Translations under genes and position numbers: made by a program | The notes under the pieces: generated by a model | Database searches by the model: none | Seen by the model: the letters and a program-made list of their open reading frames with translations, nothing else | Told to the model about the DNA's origin: nothing | Source: Amoebidium appalachense | Lineage: Eukaryota > Ichthyosporea | Reading direction: 5' to 3' | NCBI GenBank assembly: GCA_963693365.1 | Contig: CAVNZM010000002.1 | Coordinates: forward strand, 6,386,001-6,450,000 | Length of the DNA: 64,000 nt | Shown here: in pieces, positions 1 to 50,733 of the stretch | How the letters are laid out: the number at the start of each line of letters is the position of its first letter | How positions within the stretch are numbered: the first letter of the stretch is position 1

Positions 1-52
1 TCATCATAAAGAACTCGATGAAGGATGCTGAATGCGCGCGTGCGCGCGCGCA

Positions 53-85
<33 letters not shown>

Positions 86-119
86 CTGTGTGTGTTTGGG
101 GGAGGGCAGAGATGGCTAC

Positions 120-38759
<38,640 letters not shown>

Positions 38760-39170
38760 GTTGGAAGAGCGGTGCGGCGTTTGAGCAGCCGCCTAGCTAT
38801 GTGTGTGCTATTTATGCTACTTATACTACTTTCATGTTTCTAACCAGAGTTGCGCTAGTTACATCACCCATAAGACTCGCTCGAAACAATGTTTACACTA
38901 CTTCTTCAGACTGTGACATGTGCACGTGTACAGCGGGTGACATGTGCGGATCGGGTTGAGTGGCTCACAAACTTTCCGATTAGGTATACGTAACATTTTG
39001 TTTGTGTGCCTATGCATGTCGTCATCGTTACTACTGTATCGCTGAGCCAAAGCGACAACAGGTTGCACACAAACATCACACATGTACACAGGCGCATGCA
39101 GGTGCCTTCTGATCATGACCTTCAAGGTGTCACCAACTTGGACCAATTATTTTTAGCATAGAACCTAGAA
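38760..39170. promoter_or_regulatory. Divergent intergenic region between UTP20 and the bestrophin-like gene
   Basis: About 410 bp separate the two start codons, which point away from each other, so both promoters and 5' UTRs should lie here. The sequence is free of long simple repeats, unlike its surroundings. I see no convincing TATA box at a fixed distance from either start. It is called regulatory from its position only. Confidence 0.6.
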
Positions 39171-40753
39171 ATGGAGGAGCCACATAAAGATTTCCCGCTC
39201 CAAACCGCTCCCCTTCCCGAGTGGGGCACACGCCCATTATCGATTATCCTCTCTGTGTGGCGTGTTACGCTAGCAGTGTGGTGGAGAGTGCTACTGTTTG
39301 TGTGTATAGACCTACTTTGGGGTATACCCTTTCTGCTGGGTGCCTTTTCCTCGACCATAACTATGTACGACACCTTTATTATACAGTTTTCCTCTTTTCT
39401 TCTCGCTTTTCTCATCCAAACGCGGCTAAACTTTGCCATCAACCGCTACCAGCAAACCATCCTGCACTTTGTATACGCTTGTAATGGTATGGAGCAACTA
39501 TCACAACTACTTCTCGGTTTGGTAGGTCGTGTGGGTAAAGCAAAAGCACCCAACACAGTCGATAAACGCACAGAGGCCCTCTCATTTGGTGGTCGCCGTC
39601 GAAACATGGACACTGGGGGGGTGACTCTCCTTACAGTAGTGGAGGAGCTAAGTGAGTTTATAGCTGTGTTTCCTGTTGCCTTGTTGTGTCGCTACACAAA
39701 CAAGGATGGGTGGGTGGACTTTGTGTCGCTTGGCCTACCGCAAGAGTTGAATGAGGAGGCAAGCTTCTCCACAGAGGAGCCTTTGCAGGTGGGTTTCCGT
39801 TAGGATGTGGGTGTGGTTGTGGGTGAGGATGTGTGCATGTGTGAACGAATAAAGCAGGTGTGTGTGGACCAAGGGGAGGTGCAAATGGAGAGGTGAGAAG
39901 GATAAAGGTTTCTGAGAGCCGTACTGTCGTAGTGTGTGTGGAAGTGGGGAGGGGGGGAAGGGGGGGTGGGGGGGGGGGGGGGGAGGTGGTGGAGGGAGAG
40001 AGAGGGGGGGAGGGGAGGGGAGGGGAGAGGGGGAGGAGCAGGGGCAGCAAAGATGGCCCTTATTGTAGCAGGTTGGGGATGGATGGGTGGGTTTTTTGTT
40101 GTTTTCTTTTCTTTTCTTTTCTTTTCTTTTCTTTTCTTTTCTTTGCTTGTTTTCTTTTCTTTTTTTTTTTGGGGGGGGGGGAGGGGGGTCCTACTGCGAT
40201 GTATGTGAGCGTGTATGTGTGTGGGTGTGTGTATCTATGTGGTGGTGGTGGTAGTGGGTGGACGGGTGTGTGTGTGTGTGTGGGCGGGGAGGGGGAACAT
40301 TTCAACCCGTGCCGTGCACTGAAGGGGCATCGTAAGATCCCAACCAGCTACTCTCTGTGCATTTTCGTGCCGTTATTTAAATCGCACTCCTCCGGTTGCT
40401 GTTTGCCTCCCCCCCCCCCCCCCCCCCCCCCGCGCCCCGCACTTTTTTTTTCTGCACTATACCATGCTATTGGGTAGGACCATCCCCCCCGCCCCCCCCC
40501 CCCCCCCCCCCCCCCCCCACGCCCACTCCGTCAACACCTAACCACCCACCCACCCACATACCCATCCAAGAAGATGATTTAACCGAACTTTGTTTACTGT
40601 GTATGACTCCTGCCCCGTCCCTGGGGGAATGTGCTCTATTTGTGTTGCATGTTTGATGTGCCTGCATGCTTTCTTTCATCATTTCTATCTCTTTTTTTAG
40701 GCACTATTTGCGTTTCAAATTTTCCCTGTGTGCAATTGTGCTTCGAACTGGAA

Positions 40754-40785
<32 letters not shown>

Positions 40786-41501
40786 ACCACCCCACCCACC
40801 CTCCTCCCTCCCCCCTCCTCCCTTTCCTTCGGCCCTTGCCTCACTCCCGCCCAATCCCCTCCCCCCCTCCCCCCCCCCCCCCCACCCCACCCACCCACCC
40901 ACCCTCCCCCCTCCTCCCTTTCCTTCGGCCCTTGCCTCACTCCCGCCCAATCCCCTCCCCCCTCCCCCCCCCTCCCCCCCCCCCCCCCCCCCACAAAAAA
41001 AAAAAAAAAAAAAAAAAAAAAACACGAGGATACCTCTCCCAGCCTCACATCCAAGCCACCATCTGACCCGTCTCTTTTGGTAAATGCTGTATGTCACCTT
41101 TGTACCCCGATTTCTTTGCCTGTTGCTATGCCTTTCCCATATTGCATCAGGTCCTAATCCCCCCCCCCCCCCCCCCCCCGCCATCCCCTCCCCCCAGGGC
41201 CTGCTAGCAGCCATCACTCGGCGCATGGGGGTTCTTATGGAGACGGAGGCGTTTGCGGGGTCCTATTGCAACGCATTTTGGCGCACGCTGCAGAACACCA
41301 CCGACCGCATGGCTGGAATTAGCAGTGCCCGGCGTAGCCCCGTGCCCCAGGCCTACCGTGACTTTCTGGTGTTTCTGATCGACCTATTTCTGCTCGTCCT
41401 GCCTGTATTTGCCTGGCCTAGATACAGGTTAGTGGAGGGGGGTTATGGGCAAATACCACGAAGCTAGGGGATATTTAGGCTACCAAGTTGAGGGGTTGTT
41501 T

Positions 41502-41544
<43 letters not shown>

Positions 41545-41589
41545 GCGGAAGGTGCATACTTTATCCTCCCCTACACCCAACCCCAATGG

Positions 41590-41671
<82 letters not shown>

Positions 41672-42260
41672 CCCCCCCCCCCCCCCCCCCCCCAAACACA
41701 CACACACACATATACACACACAGTAACACACACACAGGGTGTCAGCACACCAGCTGCCTTGCCTGGGTCTTCCATTTCCTTGTCCCTTGATTCTGACTCT
41801 CTGCACGCCATACCCAATCAACATCACGGTGTGATGTAGTTACGTAACTGTTGGTATCTAATGTGTACATGTGTACTTACCTCGCCATGCCGTGCACGCA
41901 CTAACCCCAGCCCGTGCACGCAGTTGGTACTCGGCGATTGTTGAGGCCGTGATGGCTTTTGTTCTGATTGGTCTGGTGGAGGTAGCTGACAGCATCAAAG
42001 AGCCCTTTGCCCACTTGGACCAGCAACTATTCACATCAGTGGACCTGACCAAGGTGGCGTATAGGGCAGAGAGGGTCATCCGCCTGTCCTGCCACATGCT
42101 GCTGAAGGACCTGCGGGCATACAGTGATGTAGACGAGATAAAGTCAATGCCCACACTGACCCCCAGTGAGCTGACACCACGGAGGGAGTCCCACACGTTG
42201 TTTGTGGTCAGGGGGGATGCAGCCGTGCCGGTGGTGCCGGTGCCTGACACCAAAGCATAG
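39171..42260 (+). CDS. Bestrophin-family (UPF0187-like) membrane protein
   Basis: Three exons (39171-39788, 41198-41427, 41924-42260) join in phase to give 394 residues. Bestrophins are pentameric, mostly anion-selective channels. Exon 1 holds the N-terminal [20 protein letters not shown] helix, then a second hydrophobic segment followed by [20 protein letters not shown]. The latter resembles the family's LGFRxxxAYDRYWE block but lacks the usual aromatic YDRYW residues. Exons 2-3 encode [20 protein letters not shown] and [20 protein letters not shown], equivalent to the family's GLEEIGxEIEDPFG end block. The start has G at -3 and +4. The intron 1 acceptor is a C tract ending CCCAG. The family call rests on remembered pattern similarity; the divergent motifs lower certainty. 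Confidence 0.75.
40098..40185. repeat. (CTTTT)n pentanucleotide tract
   Basis: About nine CTTTT units running into a T tract and a G run, in intron 1 of the bestrophin-like gene. Confidence 0.9.
40806..40968. repeat. 96-bp tandem duplication with C-tract spacer
   Basis: A block of about 60 bp containing tttccttcggcccttgcctc starts near 40808 and recurs 96 bp later. The copies are near identical and separated by C runs and (CCCA)n. It lies in intron 1 of the bestrophin-like gene. Confidence 0.9.
41590..41668. repeat. (CA)n microsatellite in intron 2 of the bestrophin-like gene
   Basis: About 39 CA units followed by a C tract, in transcript sense CA-rich like most tracts in this window's introns. 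Confidence 0.85.
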
Positions 42261-42350
42261 GGGTTGCTGGGTGGTGCAGGTGGGGACACTGAGGACTCCC
42301 TCTTTTTTTTTTTCTTTTTTTTTTTTGCCTTCTTCCCGGTGTTATGGTGT

Positions 42351-42389
42351 GCGGGGTGCGGGTGCGGGTGCGGGTGCGGGTGCGGGTGT
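42351..42389. repeat. (GGGTGC)n hexanucleotide repeat
   Basis: About six units just 3' of the bestrophin-like stop codon. The interval from 42390 to about 42535 continues as irregular GTGTGC-rich sequence, then T and G runs. Confidence 0.85.
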
Positions 42390-43089
42390 GAGTGCGAGCG
42401 CATGTGAGGGCGTGTGTGTTTGTGTGTGCAGCGTGTGTGTGTGTGTGTCCGTGTGTGTGTGTGTGCGTGCGTGTGTGCGTGCGTGCGTGCATGCGTGCGT
42501 GTGTGCGTGCGTGTGCGTGTGTGTGTGTGTGTGACACTGTGAACATGTGGGTTTTCTTTTTTTTTTTTTTCCCCTTTCCCTTTTTTTTTTTTTTTTTTTT
42601 TCCCTGGAGGAGGGGGGGGGGGGGGGGGGGGGGGGTGCTGCTGTTTGTTTCCGTATGTCCGATGTTTCTGCCGCAGTAGTATGCACATCACCTGCATTAG
42701 ACGTATCACAATCCTAAAGAGCATTGCTATCATGAGCCACAACATCTGCGAATGATGATAAAGGGTAAATGTACTGAGTTGTGATGTATAATGAAACTGC
42801 ATGTGTTAACGGTTACCAAGGGTTATTTCGATATACTAACGAACAAAATTTATCATGTTGATAGGTAATAAATGAAAATACCGATTCTCCACTGGGCACC
42901 TGTGGGCACAGTCTTTTCCCATTACTTGCATCGAATAACACACGCTAACTAACCAGCTATCACCAGGTATTGCACACCACGTGTGTAGAGCAAGCATGGA
43001 TCAAACATCTTGCATCAGTTTCAGTAAGCACGTGTGCTTTGCAGAACTGCTGTTCACATCTTGCGGTACTTGTTCCCCCTCCCCCTCCC

Positions 43090-43120
<31 letters not shown>

Positions 43121-43243
43121 ACCGTAACACACACACACACACACACACCCCACACCACACAAACAACCCTCCTCCCCTTCCTCCCTCCCCCCCCCCCCCC
43201 TCCCCTCCCCCCTCAATAATGATGATAATATATGATATAAAAT

Positions 43244-43258
43244 TAACGATAATCATTA

Positions 43259-43295
<37 letters not shown>

Positions 43296-43380
43296 CAATA
43301 ATAGTGATGATAATAATAGTGATAATAATAATAATAATAATAATAATAACATAAATAAAAATAAAAATAAAAATCACTAC
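43244..43380. repeat. (GAT)n, (AAT)n and (AAAAT)n composite
   Basis: About twelve GAT units at 43257-43294, then imperfect AAT units to 43350, then AAAAT units. It translates as poly-Asp/Asn and is not coding. Confidence 0.9.
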
Positions 43381-43627
43381 AACATACAAGTTCCAGATCA
43401 TGACATCTGAGATCAATATTGGGGGGCGGTGCATGAAGTCAACGGAAAAATTATCTGAACGAAGTAGCTTCAAGTCGTGGCTGCTTTCCGCTTGGATTAA
43501 CGTAGACTTTTAGCCTAAGTACAGTATATCATATGTTTGGTTAGTGGGTGCACAAGGTTGTTGTTGTTATTATTATTATTATTATTATATATATATATAT
43601 ACATACATACATATATACACATATATA

Positions 43628-43769
<142 letters not shown>

Positions 43770-43996
43770 AATATATATATATAATATATTGGGGGGGGGG
43801 GGGGGGGTCAGCCGAATGTGTGTGTGCGCGCGTGTGTGGATATATATATGGGGGGGGGGGGGGTCTGCCGAATGTGTGTGTGTGGGGGGGGGGGGGGGTA
43901 CGCAATATTTATTGCTACGGACACTGTCTGGGGCCCAGCCTCACATGACGGCCTACTGCGTGTATGTGATTTTTTTTTTCTTATTTTTTCTTTTTT

Positions 43997-43998
<2 letters not shown>

Positions 43999-44084
<86 letters not shown>
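43999..44084. repeat. 86-base homopolymeric G tract
   Basis: Uninterrupted G run by direct count, preceded by a T-rich stretch. It is the longest homopolymer in the window. The exact length in the genome is uncertain, because such runs are error-prone in sequencing. Confidence 0.9.
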
Positions 44085-44085
<1 letters not shown>

Positions 44086-44605
44086 TATGTGGCCGTGGGC
44101 TATAGCTTTTCAGACTTGACCGTCGGACCTTCAAGTTGGTTGAGTCCGGGCTGAAAAGATGTACAGTATTACTTGCGGCATGTGCAACGTACGACTTCGT
44201 ACACCTCCGCGGCCGGATCAGGGACCGGTCCCAAAGTGATTCGATGTGTAATGCTATTACGCGAACACTTCATTTTTATTGGCAAATTGCCAGATATCGA
44301 TATGGTGTCTCATGTATGTATTACATATACCGGGTATAGCGGGGATTCCGACTTCGCCCCTAATAATACTATCACACGTACACTGTATGGCCTGTCAGTG
44401 AGGGCGGGCGGTGTATTATGATGCGCGAATTCTTCTATTATTTTACACCCGGTCCGGGCAAATTACAGTATGAATACGCGAGGGTCCCAGGCCCCAAGAC
44501 GTATCCATGATCCATGTTGGTGGGTCGGTTTATCGGTTTATTGTTGTTGCACATGCGGCGGTGGTTGTGCATGCGCACGGGGCCACGGTGGGGACGGTGA
44601 TGGGT

Positions 44606-44651
<46 letters not shown>

Positions 44652-44697
44652 GGGAGGGGGGGGGGGGGGGGGGGGGGGGGTCGGTGGGGTCGGAGAG

Positions 44698-45049
44698 GGC
44701 CCAACCACATCGGCCGAGTCAACTTGCTCCGAGCAGAATCAATCTGCAAAAAGCAGGATTATTCTGCAACGAGCAGAATTATTCTGCAATCTGCTAAAAG
44801 CAATCAATCTGCTAAAAGCAGAAGTATTCTCCCAGAAGCAGAATTATCCTGCTTTTTGCGGCCGGAATAATGCTGCTAAAAGCTGAATAATTCTGATTCA
44901 ACCAGTTATAATCTGCTTTTGCGGAATGATTCTGCCCATGTAGAATAATTCTGCTAAAAGCAGAGTGATTCTACTTTTTGCAGATTAATTCTGCTTCTAG
45001 CATAATAATTCCGCCTTTTGCAAGTTGACCGTGCCGATGGGGTTGGGCC
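44698..45049. mobile_element. Foldback/MITE-like element built of CTGC..GCAG hairpin units
   Basis: The ends are inverted repeats of about 30 bp. The left end starts GGCCCAACCACATCGG (44698) and runs to AACTTGC; the right end (45020-45049) is the inverse complement with about four mismatches. The 290-bp interior is a series of about a dozen degenerate units of about 22-24 bp, each itself a small palindrome of the form TTCTGC-(N4-6)-GCAGAA. There is no coding capacity. I saw no clear target-site duplication. It has the form of a non-autonomous foldback or MITE element; an extruding hairpin array with another role is possible. Confidence 0.65.
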
Positions 45050-45338
45050 ATTTGGAGGTGGGGGGGCCCGGGGCTTCAGTTTCATGCTAGACCTTGACCG
45101 AACCATGACCATGATCAGTGGAATACAGTGGCTAGTGAAAACAACAAAAAAAGTAGGAATATAGCTAGTCTACAAAAAATTTTAATGAGTAGAATCCGTG
45201 ATCATGAATCCTTTTTAATGTTGGTTGCCAGTTGGTTGGTTCATGGTATATCTTGAATGATTGAATGTACCCGGGCGGGGCAGTGTGTGCGACACTGTGA
45301 CGGTCAGTCACCGTGTGTGTGTGTGCGTGCGTGTGTGC

Positions 45339-45419
<81 letters not shown>

Positions 45420-45919
45420 ACGTGCGGTGACACTGTGTGTTTGACACGTACACGACGTCGACATGTGAGGTTATTGGCGGTTTTATTCTCTTTTCTTCCT
45501 CTCTTCCTCAATATATCCGTTTTAAGATGACTATCCTAGATCACCTTATTAATGCTGCACAGTATGATATTGTGATCCGGTGCCTTAACTTTCTTTCGGA
45601 GCTACCGATGCTAGCCTCTGCTTACCCATAATATGTAATAGGGGTGTCATATACTACGATGGCGCTCATTGTTGCCTAGCATGTACATATGTCACTGGCT
45701 GCATTTGATTGGCTGCGCTGGAAAACGCAGTAGGCCGTCGAAGGTGGCTGGGCCTCCGGCAGTGTCCACGCAATAAAAAGTGTGTAAACCCCACATGTGC
45801 GTCCGTTTGCTTGTCACTATCTATGTGTGCATATGTTACAATTGGTGTGTCTGTGTGTGTGTGTGTGTGTGACGGTCCCATGATGTGTGTGTGTGTGTGT
45901 GTGTACATGTGTGTACGGT

Positions 45920-45992
<73 letters not shown>

Positions 45993-46189
45993 CAGTGACA
46001 CAGTGTCACAGCGCATATGCATGCACGCGTGTCACAGTGTGTACATGTGTGTACATGTGTAGCACTGTACGTGTGTGTGCGTGTGTATGTCACGGTGTGC
46101 ACGTGCGTGCGTGTGTGTACATGTGTGTGTGTGTATGTGTGTACAGTGTGTGTGTACAGTGTGTGTCACGGTATCACAGTATGTGTGTA

Positions 46190-46273
<84 letters not shown>

Positions 46274-46456
46274 CACTGCGTGCGTGTGTGTGTGTGTGTT
46301 GTGTGTGTGGTACGTGCAAAGCACCAAAATTCAAGACACTTTGATTTAGACTGCTGTCTACTCACAAACTTTCAACCGCCACACACATTTCCAACTACCC
46401 ACCGTAGTATTTATTGTAGCATAGTCAAGCTCCTAAAGGTTTTCTCCCCCCTGCAG

Positions 46457-48558
46457 ATGTGGATGATTGCGCCACTGTTGCCCACAACTGCACAGCCCCC
46501 AACGTTTGTGACAACAAAAATGGCACCTACGAGTGTGCCTGCCCAGAGGGCAAAGTCTGTGTGTGCACAAAACCGGGCTCCACACTCAACGAGGACAACA
46601 CTGCCTGTGTCCGTACGTGACAACCCCCCCCTCCCCCCCCCCCCTTCCCCTCCTCCCCCCAGCCCCCACCTCCTGCCCCGCCCCTCTCGATCGTTCTCAA
46701 TCTCTCTCACTGCCTCAAATGGAAGCACATAAAAAGAAAAAGCTGACCTATTTCACCGTACACCGTAAGCACACTACCACCAAACACCTCATCCCCTGAC
46801 CCCTGCAGCCTGCGACCCCGTTCTACACTGCCAGCCTGATGGCACTGTGTGGCTGCAGCCCGGTAGCTGTGCCGGTGCCACGTGTGCCCAAGGCAGATGC
46901 AATGAGGGCTATGTGAACTCCGACGACCTGCTAACGTGCAACGGTACCACCCCCCTTCCCCCCCCCCTCCCCCCCCCCCATCCCCACCTACCCCTCCCCC
47001 GACCCCACCAAACCCACCCACCCATCCACCCACACCCCTACCCCCATCCCATACCCCAACCCACTTCCACCCCATACTGCCCCCTCCACCTCATTCTCCT
47101 CCCCCCCCCCCCCCTCCCCCTCCGCCCCCTATCCCCCCTGACATATATTCGCACACGGTCAACTTCCCCTCTTGGTCTCCCACATGAAGCAAAGTGGAAT
47201 CTCCCCATACCCCCGGTGTTGTCGGCGTGAGACGCTCCCTACTCCTCGGCATAAGATACGAAAACACACACTCATGCACACACTCAGACACGTGCATGTG
47301 CACATGCATACACATTCTCACGCACTGCGCACAAATGCACTCATGCACACACCAGGAACTCACACACATGTGCGCGCATGTGCACCCGCGCATCCACACA
47401 AACACACAGACACACACACGTACACACAACAGAAGGCTTTCTAAATTGAATAGGAAAGGTCACCTCTGCCCCTCATCACCCTCACTCTTCCCTCCCCCTC
47501 CCCCTCCCCCCCTTCTGCCCCTGGCTGCCTTTTTTCCAACACAGGTCTCGTCTTGCTGGCCCTGTCTTCCCCCATATCCCCCCTCCCCCCTAGCGCTCAG
47601 CACCCCACTCCATTTATCCACGAATTAATAAAGAAAACACGCACAGATGTGAACGAGTGTGCAGATGGGCCCAATACCTGCGACACCAAGGGCACGTGCA
47701 GCAACACTGATGGGAGCTACCAGTGCACGTGCATGACTGGATATGAAGGCAACGGGACAACATGCGCAAGTAAGAACATGCTAAAAAAATTTCTCCCTCC
47801 ACCTGCCGCCATCTGTCTGCTTTTTTTTTTTTTTCTTTTTCTTTTTGTTTAAATTTAACACATTGGGGTGCAGGCATTAACGAGTGTGAGATCGGAAAAC
47901 ACAACTGCGACCCCCAAGCCGACTGCATCGAAACTGAAGACTCCTTCACGTGTGCCTGCAAGCTTGGATACACCGGCACCGGGTTGCAATCACAATGTGC
48001 AGGTGAGCTGGAGGGTTAGGAACACTGGGTGTAGTAATTTAGTGTATATATAGGACGCTATATCTCCCTTTGTAGTTCTGGTCTGCTGTTTGTACTGTGC
48101 ATACAAGAAAAAAGCAATGAGCTTCAGTTGTTTTTCTCGTTAAACCGTCATCCAAAGCCATCTACTGGTCCCCAATCTCCTCCCCCCCCCCCCCCCCCCC
48201 TTCCCCCTCAGCATGCACCAACACTGCGGCGCACTGCACAAGCCCGCAATGGGCCGTGGCGGGAAGCTGTGACAATGCCACGTGCAGCGCTAAGGGGTGC
48301 GAGTCTGGCTACCAGCACGTCTTGGAGAGTGGCCTGTGTGTGGGTGAGTGCCTGCACGTGCATGCCCATAACACACGCATCAGGGGCTGGCAGTCTACAT
48401 GCTGCATTCAACACCCATGCACTCTTGCATCACCTGGCTGCCTGTTTGCCAGCTGGAGTTTTGAGATCAGTGTCATGGTCATAGCGCCACCACTTTCTTC
48501 CCTCTTTGCTTCACCCTTCGAGCCCTAACCATCCCGTTGTTGTACACATCTGCCCCAG

Positions 48559-48597
<39 letters not shown>

Positions 48598-49066
48598 CCA
48601 AAAAAAAAGAAAAAGAAAGAAAATAAAAAGTTTTGTTTAATTCAAGCTAGTCTTGCCGTCCATCCCCCCCCCCCCCCCTCCCCCCCCCCCCCCAAAAAAA
48701 AATAAAAAAATAATAACAATAATAAATCTCGCACATCTCCCTACAACACACATGCATAATGATTCTCTAACAGTGCTCTCATCCCCTGTAGATTTGAATG
48801 AGTGCACTACTGGTGCCCACAGTTACGTGGGGATACAATAGAACATGATGCACCCACTTGGCATACCACATGCAATTGCAAATAACAACAATATAAATCG
48901 AAGTGTATATGCGTTTGCATGTGGATTTTCTTAGCAAAGGGGTAAAGCAATGGGAGAGAGGGAGAGGAGGCGGTGGGGTGGGTGGGTGGGTGGGTGGGTG
49001 GGGGGGGCGGGGGGAGAATGATGCAGGGGAAAGGAAGGCAAGAAAGGCCTGGGGTTGCTGGAGGGG

Positions 49067-49098
<32 letters not shown>

Positions 49099-49182
49099 AG
49101 GAAGGGGGAGGGAGAGAGGGGGGGGGGGGGGGGTGTATCCCAACGAACTTCCCCCCCCTCCCCCCCTCCCCTCCCCTCCCTT

Positions 49183-49274
<92 letters not shown>

Positions 49275-49349
49275 ACTACCACCACCACCGCCAATCCCAG
49301 GCTGTCCAAAATTGCTCATACGTTTTGACCCGATCCAACCTCCCCCCTC

Positions 49350-49394
<45 letters not shown>

Positions 49395-50733
49395 ACAGAC
49401 ATTGATGAGTGCGCCACAAACAACGGCGGCTGCCACGCCGATGCCACCTGCACCAACACGGCCGGTGCCCACACCTGCACCTGCAAGGAAAGCTACACCG
49501 GGTTTGGCGTCGAGTGTGCAAGTAAGTCGACATACCAAACACATTCCACTGAGAAGGTTTTGAATAAACTGGGCATGCCGAAGTTTTCTAATAGTTGGTT
49601 ACTTGGCTTCTTGCGCCTAACTCTAGATAATAATAATTCGTATTACATTCATGGGCCACTATCAAAAGATGATGAAAGCTCCAGGGGAGAAAAATTTCCG
49701 CTTTTATCGATACCTGCTAACAGTGATTTTTCACAGACATCAACGAGTGTGCCGGCAAGGAGCCCTGGTGCAGTGGGAATGCCGCGTGCACCGACAGCCA
49801 GGGCTCATACACGTGTGCCTGCAACCCCGGATAGGATACACGGGGAACGGCACAACATGCACGGGTACGTGCGGCCAGAATAGAATACAGTTCAACCCAC
49901 CGAACACCTTAGAGATTTTGACCTGTTGGCGTACAACTGATTTATCATTTCGTTTATTTTGATTTCATTGAAGGGAAACATTTAACGTGTCAATGAGCTT
50001 GGCAGGTGCAAGCATTTAATATCACCTCCACACCTAATGAATTATGTCTGCTCATTCGATAATGAGTCGCTGCAGATTCATATTAACTCGATACTCACTG
50101 GATGATTTGATGGGTGCACAGATGTAGACGAGTGCAATGCGACACCGAAGCCCTGCCACGACAATGCCACGTGCACCAACACTGCCGGCAGCTTCACGTG
50201 TGTGTGCAACAAAGGGTACGACGGCACAGGTCTGGCATGCACCTTGATCGGTACGTACTGAGCCCAGTGGGTTGACTTCGCTACTTTCAGTCAAACGGTG
50301 TGGAGGGGAAAGGGGGGGGGGGGGGGGGGGGGTGGCCGGTGGGGTTTGGGGGGGGGGGGGGGGGAGAGGGGGGGGGGGGGGGGGGGGGGGCAAGAGGTTC
50401 TGGTACCAACCTGAAAAGGGCACATAGGGTACACACGCACATGTGACTGTCACGGAATAGAAGGAATGTGGGTGTATGTGATTGTGTGTACGTGTGTGGA
50501 GTGGGGGGTGGGTGGGTGGGGGGGGGGGGGGGGGGGGGGAGGCGGAGGGTTTGATCATAGTCTCATGCAACATCACCTGTACAGAGGACCAGCCAGCCCC
50601 CGTCGAGTCCACCGCCCAGCCTCCAGCACCAACTGTTACACCCCGTGACCCATCAAGTGCTAAAGCAATATCCCATCTCAGTGGGTCCATTGCTCTGGTG
50701 GCTGCCCTGCTGTCTGTTTACCTTCACATTTAG
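46457..50733 (+). CDS. EGF-repeat, probably GPI-anchored surface protein (5' end not found)
   Basis: Exons: 46457-46612, 46809-46943, 47647-47769, 47874-48002, 48212-48343, 49399-49521, 49737-49864, 50122-50250, 50585-50733. Every internal exon is phase 1-1 and encodes one cysteine-rich module, so modules can be gained or lost without shifting frame. Most are calcium-binding-type EGF domains, with DVNEC/DIDEC/DVDEC starts and NTxGSYxCxC cores. Exons 2 and 5 are a variant with PGSCAGATC or AGSCDNATC inserts. The last exon is Pro/Thr-rich and ends in [17 protein letters not shown] then a stop, a hydrophobic tail typical of GPI-anchor signals. Exon 49737-49864 is frameshifted. Likely extracellular adhesion or matrix protein. 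The signal-peptide exon is unresolved, so the start is partial. Confidence 0.85.
48792..48840 (+). pseudogene. Relic EGF exon in the EGF gene
   Basis: After an acceptor-like CTGTAG the sequence reads [16 protein letters not shown] then a stop, the first third of a calcium-binding EGF module. No remaining cysteines and no phase-1 donor follow. Its neighbours (ending 48343 and starting 49399) join in phase without it, so it is best read as a decayed module that must be skipped. If it were included, the protein would terminate here. Confidence 0.7.
49737..49864 (+). CDS. EGF exon broken by a 5-bp tandem duplication
   Basis: The exon starts in phase ([20 protein letters not shown]) and has all expected cysteines up to CACNPG. 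The bases GGATA at 49829-49833 are then repeated at 49834-49838, creating an in-frame TAG and shifting the frame. The length, 128 nt, is five over what a 1-1 exon needs. After the duplication the usual YTGNGTTC ending is visible in the shifted frame, followed by a good GTACGT donor. It is either a real null allele or pseudogene change, or an assembly error. Confidence 0.8.

Noticed and set aside
44136-44340. Small coding region upstream of the EGF gene
   Set aside because: A frame starting near 44136 has a short hydrophobic stretch but no donor in the needed phase and no family similarity.
45437-45631. First exon of the EGF gene
   Set aside because: The frame encodes no signal peptide and ends in a stop without a phase-1 donor.
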